A stretch of 64,000 nt of DNA from Geothermobacter hydrogeniphilus (GTDB lineage Bacteria; Desulfobacterota; Desulfuromonadia; Desulfuromonadales; Geothermobacteraceae). Position 1 is the first letter of the stretch; each line of letters starts with the position of its first letter. The translations under genes were made by a program, and so were the position numbers. The stretch is from positions 62,001 to 126,000 of the forward strand of contig NZ_NAAD01000008.1 of assembly GCF_002093115.1 (NCBI RefSeq). The letters are read 5' to 3'. Under the pieces are notes generated by a model. The model had not been told where the DNA came from and ran no database searches. It saw only the letters and a list, made by a program, of their open reading frames with translations. Below are positions 41,294 through 50,243 of the stretch, in pieces.

Positions 41294-42088
41294 ATGACCA
41301 GAATTTACCTGTCGATTTTGGCTGTCCTGTTGACCGCGCTTCCGGTGTCGGCCCGGGGCTTGAGTCTGGAGGTCGGCCTGGATGTCACCAGCGGCGATTA
41401 TGGGACGGATGAAACGGTGACCGGGGTGACGATTCCGTTGACGGTCAGTTACAGCGCCGAGCGTTACAGTCTTGCTGTCACCCTGCCCTGGGTCAGCCAG
41501 TCGAAGGGGACCACCATCTTCATGGGCGGGCGTCGTTTTGACAATGGCGTGCCGGGGACGATCATCGGAGGCGGTGGAATGGGCGGCCGCCGGATCGATA
41601 CCACCGAGTCAAATTCAGGTCTCGGAGATGCCTCGCTGGATGCCGACCTGGTTCTCTGGCGCCCCGCTTCCGGTCCGGAGATCCGCCTGCTGGGTTACCT
41701 CAAGGCTCCGACCGGGGATGATGACAAGGGCCTGGGGACCGGTGCCTGGGATTTCGGCGGCGGCCTGTCCGCCCGGCAGGATCTCGGCGACTGGTTCCTG
41801 GATGGTTCGTTGCGCGCCATCTTCCCGGGAGAAAATGGTGATTTCCAGCCCGATCAGTACTGGGACTGGACGGCTTCCGTCGGTCGTTACCAGGGCGAAC
41901 ATCTCTGGTTTTCGGGTGGGCTGGAAGGTGCGACCGCTCCCTATGACGGTGGCGATAATGCCCTGGAAGTGGTCGGTCGCTGCGGCTGGGATGGTGAGGG
42001 TTTCGGATTCGGCGGGCACCTGCTGGCCGGTTTGAGCAACGGCAGCCCGGATATCGGCGGCGGCGTTTTTGCCTATCGGAGCTTTTAG
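41294..42088 (+). CDS. Outer-membrane beta-barrel-like protein
   Basis: 264 residues with a signal peptide (to PVSARG). The rest is alternating, Gly- and aromatic-rich beta strands (LSLEVGLDVTSGDYGTDET, YSLAVTLPWVSQSKGTT, DGSLRAIFPGENGDFQPDQY) closing with a terminal Phe (VFAYRSF), the usual C-terminal signal of outer-membrane barrels. It resembles the poorly defined transporter-like barrel group sometimes labelled phenol-degradation MetA or DUF3187. AAGGAG precedes the ATG. It is monocistronic, with a strong hairpin downstream. Function unknown. Confidence 0.72.
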   Translation: MTRIYLSILAVLLTALPVSARGLSLEVGLDVTSGDYGTDETVTGVTIPLTVSYSAERYSLAVTLPWVSQSKGTTIFMGGRRFDNGVPGTIIGGGGMGGRRIDTTESNSGLGDASLDADLVLWRPASGPEIRLLGYLKAPTGDDDKGLGTGAWDFGGGLSARQDLGDWFLDGSLRAIFPGENGDFQPDQYWDWTASVGRYQGEHLWFSGGLEGATAPYDGGDNALEVVGRCGWDGEGFGFGGHLLAGLSNGSPDIGGGVFAYRSF

Positions 42089-42138
42089 TTCCCTGATTTG
42101 AAAACTGTATAAACCTGATTCAGGATAAAGAAACACCG

Positions 42139-42170
42139 GCAACGCCCCGGCCATTCGGCCGGGGCGTTGC
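42139..42170 (+). terminator. Strong stem-loop after the barrel gene
   Basis: GCAACGCCCCGGCC (42139-42152), loop ATTC and GGCCGGGGCGTTGC (42157-42170): a perfect 14-bp stem. The nearest T-run comes about 25 bases later (42196-42202). Confidence 0.7.
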
Positions 42171-42278
42171 TGCGTCCTGCCGCAAAAAAATCAGATTTTT
42201 TTGTAAACCTTTTTTCTCCCGCTGCGTCAAAGAGATCAAATGCTGACGATCCCCTGAATGCAGTAAAGGAGAATGCCC

Positions 42279-42749
42279 ATGAAAAAACATCTTGCCTGGT
42301 TTCTGTTGCTCGCCGTCGTTCTTGCCGGCTGTGCCCCCGGTACCGGTCCCAAACAACAGGGCGGCACTCTGCTCGGCGCCGGCACCGGCGCCCTGATCGG
42401 TTCCGCCTTCGGTCACGGTCACGGTCGCCTGGCGGCGGTTGCCGTCGGTACCCTGGCCGGAGCGATGATCGGCCAGGAAATCGGCCGCGGTCTCGATCAG
42501 CAGGACAAGCTGGCCATGGAGCGCACCGCCCAGCAGAGCCTGGAAACCCTGCCCAGCAACCAGACCGGTACCTGGCACAACCCGGACAATGACCATTCCG
42601 GAACCCTGACTCCGATCCGCACCTACCAGACCGCCCAGGGCACTTATTGCCGGGAATACCGGCAGACGGTGACGGTTGCCGGGAACGAAGAGAGTGCCTA
42701 CGGCACGGCCTGCCGGGAACCGGACGGTTCCTGGAAAATCATCAATTGA
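42279..42749 (+). CDS. Glycine-zipper surface-antigen-like lipoprotein
   Basis: 156 residues. Lipoprotein signal ending VVLAGCAPG (Cys about residue 18). A glycine-zipper 2TM segment follows (GTLLGAGTGALIGSAFGHG and AVAVGTLAGAMIGQEIGRG). The C-terminal RT0821/Lpp0805-like domain holds TYCREYRQTVTVAG and TACREPDGSWKI with two conserved Cys. These are outer-membrane-associated envelope proteins like the rickettsial 17-kDa antigen. The ATG at 42279 has AAGGAG seven bases before; the ATG two codons earlier is too close to it. It leads a three-gene group of secreted proteins. Confidence 0.85.
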   Translation: MKKHLAWFLLLAVVLAGCAPGTGPKQQGGTLLGAGTGALIGSAFGHGHGRLAAVAVGTLAGAMIGQEIGRGLDQQDKLAMERTAQQSLETLPSNQTGTWHNPDNDHSGTLTPIRTYQTAQGTYCREYRQTVTVAGNEESAYGTACREPDGSWKIIN

Positions 42750-42796
42750 GCGGCCCACTCCACGTGATTGACAAACCCGAACCAAAGGATAAGAGC

Positions 42797-42946
42797 ATGA
42801 TGAAACACAAGGTTGTTAAAGCCCTGGTTCTGACGATGACCCTGACCCTGCTGGCTTTTTCCCTCACCGCCTGCAGTGGCGGCTCCAGCACCACGTCAGA
42901 TTCGGCGACCGGCACCGCGACCACCCTCAGTGGTACCGCCCAGTAG
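42797..42946 (+). CDS. 49-residue putative lipoprotein
   Basis: Signal sequence MMKHKVVKALVLTMTLTLLAF ending in the lipobox SLTAC (Cys about 26), then a 23-residue Ser/Thr/Gly-rich tail (SGGSSTTSDSATGTATTLSG). AAGGAT lies 8 bases before the ATG. The mature peptide would be a tiny, disordered, lipid-anchored tail. It lies between the surface-antigen lipoprotein and the large Met-rich secreted protein. Function unknown; it could be a decayed lipoprotein but the signal and lipobox are intact. Confidence 0.65.
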   Translation: MMKHKVVKALVLTMTLTLLAFSLTACSGGSSTTSDSATGTATTLSGTAQ

Positions 42947-42980
42947 CATTCCAATCTCACACCCAATGATGGAGATTCCC

Positions 42981-44597
42981 ATGAAGATATTGACCACCCT
43001 GGCCCTGACCCTGTTGCTGCCGCTCTATGCAGTGACCGCGGCGCTGGCCTTTCCGGCAAACCATGACTACACCGTGCAGCTTTCCACCATTGCCGACAAT
43101 GGACAGAAGATGGTTGTCGAGCAGGTCAACGCCACCAGCGACGCCGATGGCAAATTGATGTTCCAGTTCAGCCAGGTTCCCGATAAGGGCACGGCGCCTT
43201 TCCTGCTGGTCGAGGTGCTGGATGCCGCCGGTACAATGCAGGTGGTGCGGCAGGCGATGGTTCCGGCCCCGGCGCCCGGGCAGGCTCTGCAGCTTGGCGT
43301 CAATGAAACCAGCCACCGTCAGGCGACGGCCGCCCTGCGCGCCTTTACCGCCGCCGGTCGCGCTGATGCCGGGCGGGCCATGTTCGCCCTGATGTTGGTT
43401 CCCACCGGGGCGGTCAGTGCCGCCGACGCCGATGCGTTCGGGCAGCTGGCCGACGACGCCGAAACAACCTTTGAAACCTGGCTCACCCAGGCCGGGGTCA
43501 CCGCTGCCGAGATGGATGCCTTCCGCAGCGAGCTGATGACCGCTATGCAGGACCTGGCAGTTGCCTGCCGCGGCGCGGTGCAGCAGACCGATCCTGTGGT
43601 TGCCGCGGGCATGCACGGCACAGCCACCGGTCAATTCATGCAGGCGGTGATTGATGCCGGCACCATGGCGGGTATTGATCCCGAACTGATGGCGACCGCC
43701 TTCGATCAGGCCGGTCAGATGATCGACAATTCTCCGTTGACGGGCCCCCTCTCGCAGTCCGCTCTTGACGCCATGCACGCCAGTTTCATGGTCGATGGTC
43801 GGCAGCGGCAGCTGCACGCCGAGATGCGCCGTTACCAGGATGCGATGATGGTTGTCGGGGCGACCACGGAACAGCGGCAGAGTTTCACCGCTGCCATGAC
43901 CGCCCTGCAGGATGCTCTCTACCAGGCCCGTCATGACTTCCAGATGATTTTTGCCGACCCGGCGACTCTTCCCGACCAGACCACCATCGACCAGGCACAG
44001 ATGGACATGGAAACAGCCATGCAGACCGCATTCGACGCCTTCCACCAGGCAACGACCGCTTCCGATACTGCGGTCGGCGGCATGCTTGATGCCATTGCCG
44101 GGCAGATGCCGGTGATGAGCGGCGGCATGATGGGGAACGGAATGATGACCGGCAGTGACCTGGCCGGCATGGGATTCGGCCGCTGGCAGGTCAGCGCGGA
44201 CGGGACGACCGGCAACTGGTCGACGATGATGGTTGCCGCCGGCAACCTCATGCCGCAGGTTCCCGGCATGGCCTATGTGCCCGCTACCGCCGCGCTGGAA
44301 AACCGGCTGGCCCAGCTTCCCCCGCTTGCCTCCCCGCCGGTGGCACCCGACTGGACCCAGCTGGCGGATGGCCCCTACAAGAGCATGCTGCAACTGCAGT
44401 ATGACCTGATGCTGGAAAACCTGGTCATGGAGCAGACCATGGCGGGTATGACACAACCGCTTTCAGCAGCGGACCGGGCCCGGTTGACGGAAGTCCATCG
44501 CAGCAACCTGCAGAGCATCCACCAGGGGTTGTCGGGTATGACCGCGACCGAGGCGGATGCCCTGATGACGGTGATGACGCCGCCGCATTTGCTGTAA
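42981..44597 (+). CDS. Large Met-rich secreted protein, family not recognised
   Basis: 538 residues with a signal peptide (MKILTTLALTLLLPLYAVTAALA). The first 100 mature residues look like a beta-sandwich carrier domain (YTVQLSTIADNGQKMVVEQV, FLLVEVLDAAGTMQVVRQ). The remainder is mostly helical, Ala/Met/Gln-rich (AEMDAFRSELMTAMQDLA, TTEQRQSFTAAMTALQDAL) with a glycine/Met loop VMSGGMMGNGMMTGSDLAG (about 385-403). About one residue in fifteen is Met. There is no haem motif and only one evident Cys. GGAG precedes the ATG at 42981. The composition hints at soft-metal binding, but I do not recognise the fold. Confidence 0.7.
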   Translation: MKILTTLALTLLLPLYAVTAALAFPANHDYTVQLSTIADNGQKMVVEQVNATSDADGKLMFQFSQVPDKGTAPFLLVEVLDAAGTMQVVRQAMVPAPAPGQALQLGVNETSHRQATAALRAFTAAGRADAGRAMFALMLVPTGAVSAADADAFGQLADDAETTFETWLTQAGVTAAEMDAFRSELMTAMQDLAVACRGAVQQTDPVVAAGMHGTATGQFMQAVIDAGTMAGIDPELMATAFDQAGQMIDNSPLTGPLSQSALDAMHASFMVDGRQRQLHAEMRRYQDAMMVVGATTEQRQSFTAAMTALQDALYQARHDFQMIFADPATLPDQTTIDQAQMDMETAMQTAFDAFHQATTASDTAVGGMLDAIAGQMPVMSGGMMGNGMMTGSDLAGMGFGRWQVSADGTTGNWSTMMVAAGNLMPQVPGMAYVPATAALENRLAQLPPLASPPVAPDWTQLADGPYKSMLQLQYDLMLENLVMEQTMAGMTQPLSAADRARLTEVHRSNLQSIHQGLSGMTATEADALMTVMTPPHLL

Positions 44598-44619
44598 CCC
44601 GGATATCGTTCGGAGAACA

Positions 44620-44658
44620 AAAAGGGCCGGATTCCCGCAACGGGGGTCCGGCCCTTTT
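44620..44658. terminator. Bidirectional rho-independent terminator
   Basis: AAAAGGGCCGG (44620-44630) pairs with CCGGCCCTTTT (44648-44658). A- and T-runs on the two sides let it stop transcription from both the Met-rich protein gene and the convergent HD-GYP gene. Confidence 0.9.
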
Positions 44659-44679
44659 GGGTTTGCGCCGCTCGGGGGA

Positions 44680-46968
44680 TCAATGCACGGTGAGAATCTC
44701 GCCGCTGGCCAGTCCCGCTTCCTTGCGGGCGACAAACCGGCTGATGTAACCGTTGAGGGCACCCGAGGTTTCTTCCGGAAGATTGACGAATTCGAGCCCG
44801 AAGCCTTCGGGAAGCCCCTGGGCCTGGCGGCCGAGAGGGTTGTTCCAGGCGACCCGGCCCTGCAGTTTGAGCAGCTGGTCGGGGCTGTCCGGCAGGGCGA
44901 AGATGACGTCGATCAGGTTGCCCTCATCGAGACCGGTGTCACTGGCGATGAAGATGCCGCCGTTGCTCAGGTTGGTACTGGTCCCGGAGATGGTGCGGTT
45001 GGCCACCTGGCAGGAAACCTGGGTGCGGCAGGGAACCCGCACCTTGCGGCGGTCAAGTTTCTTTTCCTCATCGCCAGAGTTGTCGACCATGCAGATCTTG
45101 TTTTCACTGATGTGACAGAACAGGGCATCGACGACCTGCTTGTCGAAGTGGACCAGGCTCTCCTCGGCCAGCAGCTGCAGCGCTTCGTGATAAGGCATCG
45201 GGTCACGGTAATGGCGCTTGGAGGTAATCGCTTCGAAAAAATCGGCGACCGCGATGATGCGGGCTCCCAGCGGTATCTCATCACCCTTCAGCCCGTTCGG
45301 GTAGCCGCTGCCGTCCAGTTTTTCATGATGGGCGCCGACCACCTCGGGAATCTGCCGGTAGATGCCTTCAAAGGGGATTCGCTCCAGGATCTCGCGACTC
45401 TTGTCCGGATGGGTGCGGATCAGGGCCTTCTCTTCGGCGTTCAGTTCGCCGTCCTTCTTCAGGATGAAATCAGGAACCGCCAGTTTGCCATAGTCGTGCA
45501 GCATCGCCGCAATGCGTACCATGTCGGTATAGTCGCTGCCCAGGCCGAGCTGGTTGCAGATGCCGACGGCATACTCGGTGACCTGCACCGAGTGCCCGGC
45601 GGTGAGGAAGTCCCGTGCGTCGATGCTGGCTGCCAGCACCTGGATGACGGACTGGAACTGGGCCGAACGTTCATCCAGCAGGCGGGAATTCTGCAGGCCG
45701 ATGCCGATCAGGGGGGCAATCCCTTCGAGTAGTTGCAGGTCGCTTTCAACCAGCAGGCGTTTGGGTGTGCGCAGGTCGAGGGCGAGCATGCCGATCACCT
45801 GCTGGTCGCTGATGATCGGACAGCAGGCAAAGGCGCGGCTGCCGAGGCCGGCAAACCAGCGGCACAGGTTGTGGACCCGGACATCCTGGAACTGACGCAC
45901 GTCATTGATCAGCAGCCCGCGTTTATTGATCAGCAGCGGCGCCAGCGGGGTGCGATCATGGCGGCCGGAGAGGGCCAGGGGGCTTTCCAGACGCTTCAAT
46001 TCGGCGGCGTTCAGACCGAAGCCGCAACGGTAGTGCAGCGCCTTGCGCTGACTGTCGGCCAGCAGGATCATGCCGCGGTCGAAGTCAAGTTGGTGAGCGA
46101 GGATGTCGCTGACCGCCCGCAACAGGTCGTCGCTGTCGCTGCGGCTGCTGATCGCCTGGCCGATTTCACGGGTCAGCTGCAGGTTGATCAGGCTGGCGTT
46201 CGCCTGGTCGACAACCTCTTCGGTGGTGGCCTGCTGATGCTGCAGGTGGCGGCGCAGTTCGTTGCGTTCCAGGGTTCCGCCAAAGGCGGTCATGGCCAGC
46301 ATGGCGGCCAGCCCCAACGGTGGCAGGGTGGCGGCGGCGACCGGCGGCAGCCAGGGGACGGCCAGCAGGGAAACGGTTGTCAACATTGCCGTCCGGTTCC
46401 GGCGCCGGCGCCAGGATTCGGCCGGCGAATCATCCCAGGTCAGCTGGTAGTGGCAATGCCGGTCTCCGCGGCGGCTGCAGCGGGGATGGGCCAGTCCCGG
46501 AGAGCGTTGGTTGAACAGCAGCGCCAGGCTTTCGAGAAACCCGCTGTGGTACTGGCAGGACCAGTGATGACTCGGATCGCCGGGGATGGTGATATCCAGG
46601 AGGTTGCGGCCGGGACTGCGGATGTCCCATTGTTGACCGGAGAGGGCGGCCTGCTCGCGGATCAGTTTTTCCAGCAGTCGCGTGGGGCCGCCCAGTCCAA
46701 GACCGAGCTGCTGCATCAGTCCCAGTCCTGAACGTCGACCGGCAGCCCGGCCCGCAGCGCGAAGAATCTGCGGGTTGCCGCTGCGGTTCAGCAACCTGCT
46801 GGTGAACAGCGCCATCTGGCGACTGTCAACGGAGCCGCTGTCCGGTGTAATGTGGCAGCTGTGACAGAGTTTTTCGAAATCGATGTCCGGTCGTTCCTCC
46901 TGCAGGAACAGCCGGTAGCTTTGCAGCAACGCGGAGTAGTCCCGTTTCAATGGCTTCAGCGATGCCAT
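44680..46968 (-). CDS. V4R-GAF-HD-GYP-PilZ cyclic-di-GMP phosphodiesterase
   Basis: 762 residues in order: an N-terminal V4R-like domain (about 70-175, ending with the Cys-rich HPRCSRRGDRHCHYQLTW), two membrane spans (about 195-235), a GAF domain (about 270-420), an HD-GYP domain (HDYGKL near 488 and HHEKLDGSGYPNGLKG near 545) and a C-terminal PilZ domain (RRKVRVP, then STNLSNGGIFI). HD-GYP hydrolyses cyclic di-GMP and PilZ binds it, suggesting feedback. V4R domains bind small organic ligands in several regulators. It stands alone, ending against a bidirectional terminator. Confidence 0.88.
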   Translation of the reverse strand: MASLKPLKRDYSALLQSYRLFLQEERPDIDFEKLCHSCHITPDSGSVDSRQMALFTSRLLNRSGNPQILRAAGRAAGRRSGLGLMQQLGLGLGGPTRLLEKLIREQAALSGQQWDIRSPGRNLLDITIPGDPSHHWSCQYHSGFLESLALLFNQRSPGLAHPRCSRRGDRHCHYQLTWDDSPAESWRRRRNRTAMLTTVSLLAVPWLPPVAAATLPPLGLAAMLAMTAFGGTLERNELRRHLQHQQATTEEVVDQANASLINLQLTREIGQAISSRSDSDDLLRAVSDILAHQLDFDRGMILLADSQRKALHYRCGFGLNAAELKRLESPLALSGRHDRTPLAPLLINKRGLLINDVRQFQDVRVHNLCRWFAGLGSRAFACCPIISDQQVIGMLALDLRTPKRLLVESDLQLLEGIAPLIGIGLQNSRLLDERSAQFQSVIQVLAASIDARDFLTAGHSVQVTEYAVGICNQLGLGSDYTDMVRIAAMLHDYGKLAVPDFILKKDGELNAEEKALIRTHPDKSREILERIPFEGIYRQIPEVVGAHHEKLDGSGYPNGLKGDEIPLGARIIAVADFFEAITSKRHYRDPMPYHEALQLLAEESLVHFDKQVVDALFCHISENKICMVDNSGDEEKKLDRRKVRVPCRTQVSCQVANRTISGTSTNLSNGGIFIASDTGLDEGNLIDVIFALPDSPDQLLKLQGRVAWNNPLGRQAQGLPEGFGLEFVNLPEETSGALNGYISRFVARKEAGLASGEILTVH

Positions 46969-47349
46969 GAAACCTCCGGGAGGAGTCGCAGCAGATCCGG
47001 CTCAAAGGGGAGGAAACGAACGGAAAAGAAGGAAAGAGAATCCATCACCATGCCCGGGATGGCCTGGCGAAAGAGGTGTTTCGAGTCTGGGTGGGGCAAC
47101 CGCTCCGTGTTCACCCGCGGCGTCCACGTTTCGGTCTTTCCCCGGCGACAGCCGACAACCATCATTGCATCGATTTCTGGGACATTGAATGGAATAAGTA
47201 GTCTATGTCCCCCCTCCAACTGTCATTCCGGCCCTGTTCGCCGGTGCCGTCAGACAGTCAGATACTCCCGTCACTATAGCGGCCGACATCCTTCAGAACA
47301 AGAAGAAAATGGTCGGACGCGAGATGTCGCATGATGGTCGGCGATGAAT
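46969..47349. other. Gene-free stretch upstream of the HD-GYP gene
   Basis: About 380 bp with no supported gene. It lies between the HD-GYP start and the yidD end on the same strand. No clear promoter, repeat or hairpin was noticed. Confidence 0.4.
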
Positions 47350-47748
47350 TCACCGGTGCCCGGATTCCAGCCAGAAATCATTGTTGCTGACCGGGTCGGC
47401 ATAACGCATCCGGCCGCCGACCCGGATCGGATGCCGTTTTTCCCGCGGGTCGTTTTCATGGATCAGCCGATCGACGGTGAGCATGACACCGATCCACGGC
47501 CCGTGCCTGGCCAGCGCCTGGCGCGAATAGGCCGAACAGGTCGGGTACATCGGACAGCGGGGGCCGTCGACCGGAGAGATGTAGAGCTGAAAGAAATGCA
47601 CCGCCTGGTCGAAAGGGGAGGTGTCATGCTCCGGCTGTCGGGAGGAACCCTTGTGTGTCGGAACTTCCCAGGGCCCCCAGTCGGCGGCAGCGGCCGGCAA
47701 CGGACAGAACAGCAGCAACGGCAGCAGCAGGGCGACGAACCTGATCAT
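47350..47748 (-). CDS. yidD: YidD-like membrane protein insertion efficiency factor
   Basis: 132 residues. The YidD core is QLYISPVDGPRCPMYPTCSAYSRQAL with its conserved Cys pattern, followed by an HGPWIGVMLTVDRLI helix. YidD usually is about 70-85 residues and helps YidC insert membrane proteins. This copy has an N-terminal signal sequence (to AAAADWG) plus an extra 20-residue linker, making it a secreted or periplasmic variant. It overlaps the rarA stop by 4 bp. The usual yidD neighbours (rnpA, yidC) are not here, so a distinct role is possible. Confidence 0.8.
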   Translation of the reverse strand: MIRFVALLLPLLLFCPLPAAAADWGPWEVPTHKGSSRQPEHDTSPFDQAVHFFQLYISPVDGPRCPMYPTCSAYSRQALARHGPWIGVMLTVDRLIHENDPREKRHPIRVGGRMRYADPVSNNDFWLESGHR

Positions 47749-49064
47749 GAGGATTTCTCGTCCGTCGCGCGGTTATTTTTCAGTTGCTCAAGCCAGGCGA
47801 GTCGTTCGCCGATGGTTTTTTCAAAGCCATGATCGGTCGGCTGGTAGTAGCGGCTGCCGGCAAGTTGCTCGGGCAGATGGCTTTGTGTCACGATCCCCTG
47901 TGGATCGTTGTGGGCATACTGGTATCCCGCGCCGTAGCCGAGCTGCTTCATCAACCCGGTCGGGGCGTTGCGGATATGCAGGGGGACCGGCAGAGAACCG
48001 CTTTTTCGGACTTCGGCCTGAGCCGCTTTGATGCCGGCGTAGGCGGCATTGCTTTTCGGCGCGGCGGCCAGGTAGGTGGTTGCCTGGGCCAGCGGGATGC
48101 GTCCTTCGGGCAGGCCGATGAAGTGGACCGCCTGCTGGGCGGCGATTGCCAGCTGCAGGCCGCGCGGATCAGCGTTGCCGATATCCTCGCTGGCAAGAAT
48201 GACCAGGCGCCGCGCGATGAAAAGGGGATCTTCCCCCGCTTCGAGCATGCGTGCCAGCCAGTAGAGGGCGGCATCCGGGTCGGAGCCGCGGACGCTCTTG
48301 ATGAAGGCCGAGATGACGTTGTAGTGTTCTTCGGCTCCCTTGTCGTAACGCAGGGTTCGGGTCTGCATCGCCTGCTGCACGGTTGCCGCGTCGATTTCCC
48401 GGCAGCCGACGGCGGCCGCCGTTTCGAGCGCGTTGAGGGCCGTGCGCGCGTCACCGTCGGCCTGGCGGCAAAGCAGCTCCTTCGCCTCTTCGGTCAGACT
48501 GTATCCCTGGCCGCCGAGGCCGCGCGGGTCTTCGAGGGCCCGGTCGAGCAGTTTGCCGATCTCTTCTTCAGGGAGCGGTTCGAGGGTGAAAACCCGGGAG
48601 CGCGAGAGCAGGGCGGCGTTGACTTCGAAGGAAGGATTTTCGGTGGTGGCACCGATGAGGATGATATCACCCTTTTCGACATAGGGGAGAAAGGCGTCCT
48701 GCTGTGCCTTGTTGAAACGGTGGATCTCGTCGACGAACAGCACTGTCCGCCGATCGTGAAAGGCACGCTCTTCGCGGGCCCCGGCGACGATCTCCCGGAT
48801 CTCCTTGACGCCCTGCAGGACCGCGGAGAAAAAGACGAAGCGGCTGCTGGTGCTGTTGGCGATCACCTGGGCGAGAGTGGTCTTGCCGACCCCCGGAGGG
48901 CCCCAGAGGATCAGGGAACTGATCCGGTCGCTGCTGATCAGTTGGCGCAGCAGTCTGCCGGGGCCGAGCAGGTGTTGTTGACCGACCACTTCATCGAGGT
49001 TGCGGGGCCGCAGCCGTTCAGCCAGCGGCGTGCCGCCGGCGGGTGCCTGTTCGAACAGATCCAT
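47745..49064 (-). CDS. rarA: Replication-associated recombination protein RarA (MgsA)
   Basis: 439 residues of AAA+ ATPase. It starts MDLFEQAPAGGTPLAERLRP. Walker A is GPPGVGKT, Walker B LFVDEIHRFNKAQQDAFLP, and the conserved GATTENPSFEVNAALLSR and ASEDIGNADP follow. RarA acts at stalled replication forks with SSB. The ATG at 49062-49064 matches the family N-terminus; a longer frame would extend through a repeat. The upstream side faces nadK across a family B repeat. Confidence 0.94.
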   Translation of the reverse strand: MDLFEQAPAGGTPLAERLRPRNLDEVVGQQHLLGPGRLLRQLISSDRISSLILWGPPGVGKTTLAQVIANSTSSRFVFFSAVLQGVKEIREIVAGAREERAFHDRRTVLFVDEIHRFNKAQQDAFLPYVEKGDIILIGATTENPSFEVNAALLSRSRVFTLEPLPEEEIGKLLDRALEDPRGLGGQGYSLTEEAKELLCRQADGDARTALNALETAAAVGCREIDAATVQQAMQTRTLRYDKGAEEHYNVISAFIKSVRGSDPDAALYWLARMLEAGEDPLFIARRLVILASEDIGNADPRGLQLAIAAQQAVHFIGLPEGRIPLAQATTYLAAAPKSNAAYAGIKAAQAEVRKSGSLPVPLHIRNAPTGLMKQLGYGAGYQYAHNDPQGIVTQSHLPEQLAGSRYYQPTDHGFEKTIGERLAWLEQLKNNRATDEKSS

Positions 49065-49098
49065 GAACTTTCCCGGTTGACGTGAGGAATCCCAACTT

Positions 49099-49254
49099 TG
49101 ATGCTTTCGCAAAAAAGCATCAAGAGTGTTGGCTAAGCAAAAAGCGCCGGCAGCAAGGCGCGCGGTTGTCAAGCAGTGAGGCGTGCTTACGTACGTCGAA
49201 GCAGCGAGGCAAGCGCAGCAACGCAGCCGCTGGTGAGTTTTCGCGACGCCATCA
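49099..49254. repeat. Dispersed intergenic repeat, family B, long copy 2
   Basis: 156 bp between divergent rarA and nadK. Its left end forms TTGATGCTTT/AAAGCATCAA and its whole length an imperfect palindrome. It is near-identical to 12731-12884. Confidence 0.92.
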
Positions 49255-49364
49255 ACTTTAGCACAGGGGCAGGGGAGGGACAACCGAATCCTGCGCTAAG
49301 TGCCTGAAAGCGATAGACTAATAGTCGCAGCTGTGATAGTTTTCAAATTCGTCAAGGAGTTTTC

Positions 49365-50219
49365 ATGAAACGGATCGGTATCTACGCCAAACGCAACCAT
49401 CCCGACGCGGTGCAGTTGGCCCGCAATGTCTGTCACCATCTGCGGCAGCGTAAGGTCGAGGTTTACCTCGATGAGCCGCTGGCCGAAGATATGGGCGAGT
49501 CGCAGGGCTACCCGGGGGGGTCGATTCCCGCCCTGGTCGACCTGGTGATCGTCCTCGGTGGCGATGGTACCCTGATTTCAGTGGCGCGGTTGGTCGGCGA
49601 GCTGCGGGTGCCGATCCTCGGGGTTAACCTCGGCCGTCTCGGCTTTCTGACCGAAATCACCCGGGACGAGCTCTTTCCGGTGCTGGACCGGGTGATCCGC
49701 GGGGATTTCGATGTCTCGAACCGGTTGATGCTCGAAGCGGTGGTGCGACGCGGCGACAAGGTCGCCGGCCGTTTCCGGATGCTCAACGACGTGGTCATCA
49801 ACAAGGGGGCGCTGGCGCGGATCATCGACATGGAGACCAGCGTCAACGAGGACTACCTGACCACCTTTCGTGCCGACGGTCTGATTATCGCCACGCCTAC
49901 CGGCACCACGGCCTATAACCTTGCCGCCGGCGGTCCGATCATCTACCCCGGGATCCATTGCCTGGTGGTGACGCCGATCTGTCCCCACATGCTGACCAAC
50001 CGCCCGATCATCGTCTCCGATGAAGCCCTGGTTCGGGTCGAGGTCAAGTTCCAGGATGAAGAGGTGATGCTGACCGCCGACGGTCAGGTCGGGATGCCGC
50101 TGGTCGGCGGCGATGTTGTCGAGGTGCGGAAATCACCCCACACCACGCTGCTGATCAAGAGTCCGCATCGTGATTATTTCGAGGTGTTGCGCGCCAAGCT
50201 GCATTGGGGCCAGCGTTGA
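49365..50219 (+). CDS. nadK: NAD kinase
   Basis: 284 residues. The GGDGTLISVAR motif (about 65-75), the NLGRLGFLTE segment and the TPTGTTAYNLAAGGPI loop are the diagnostic NAD kinase sequences; most relatives have Ser in place of the second Thr of the last loop. It makes NADP+ from NAD+ and ATP. CAAGGAG precedes the ATG. It is followed at 24 bp by recN, a conserved pairing, and probably begins the operon that includes recN and the acetyltransferase. Confidence 0.96.
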   Translation: MKRIGIYAKRNHPDAVQLARNVCHHLRQRKVEVYLDEPLAEDMGESQGYPGGSIPALVDLVIVLGGDGTLISVARLVGELRVPILGVNLGRLGFLTEITRDELFPVLDRVIRGDFDVSNRLMLEAVVRRGDKVAGRFRMLNDVVINKGALARIIDMETSVNEDYLTTFRADGLIIATPTGTTAYNLAAGGPIIYPGIHCLVVTPICPHMLTNRPIIVSDEALVRVEVKFQDEEVMLTADGQVGMPLVGGDVVEVRKSPHTTLLIKSPHRDYFEVLRAKLHWGQR

Positions 50220-50243
50220 TTTCGGGTAGAGGATAACAGTCTC

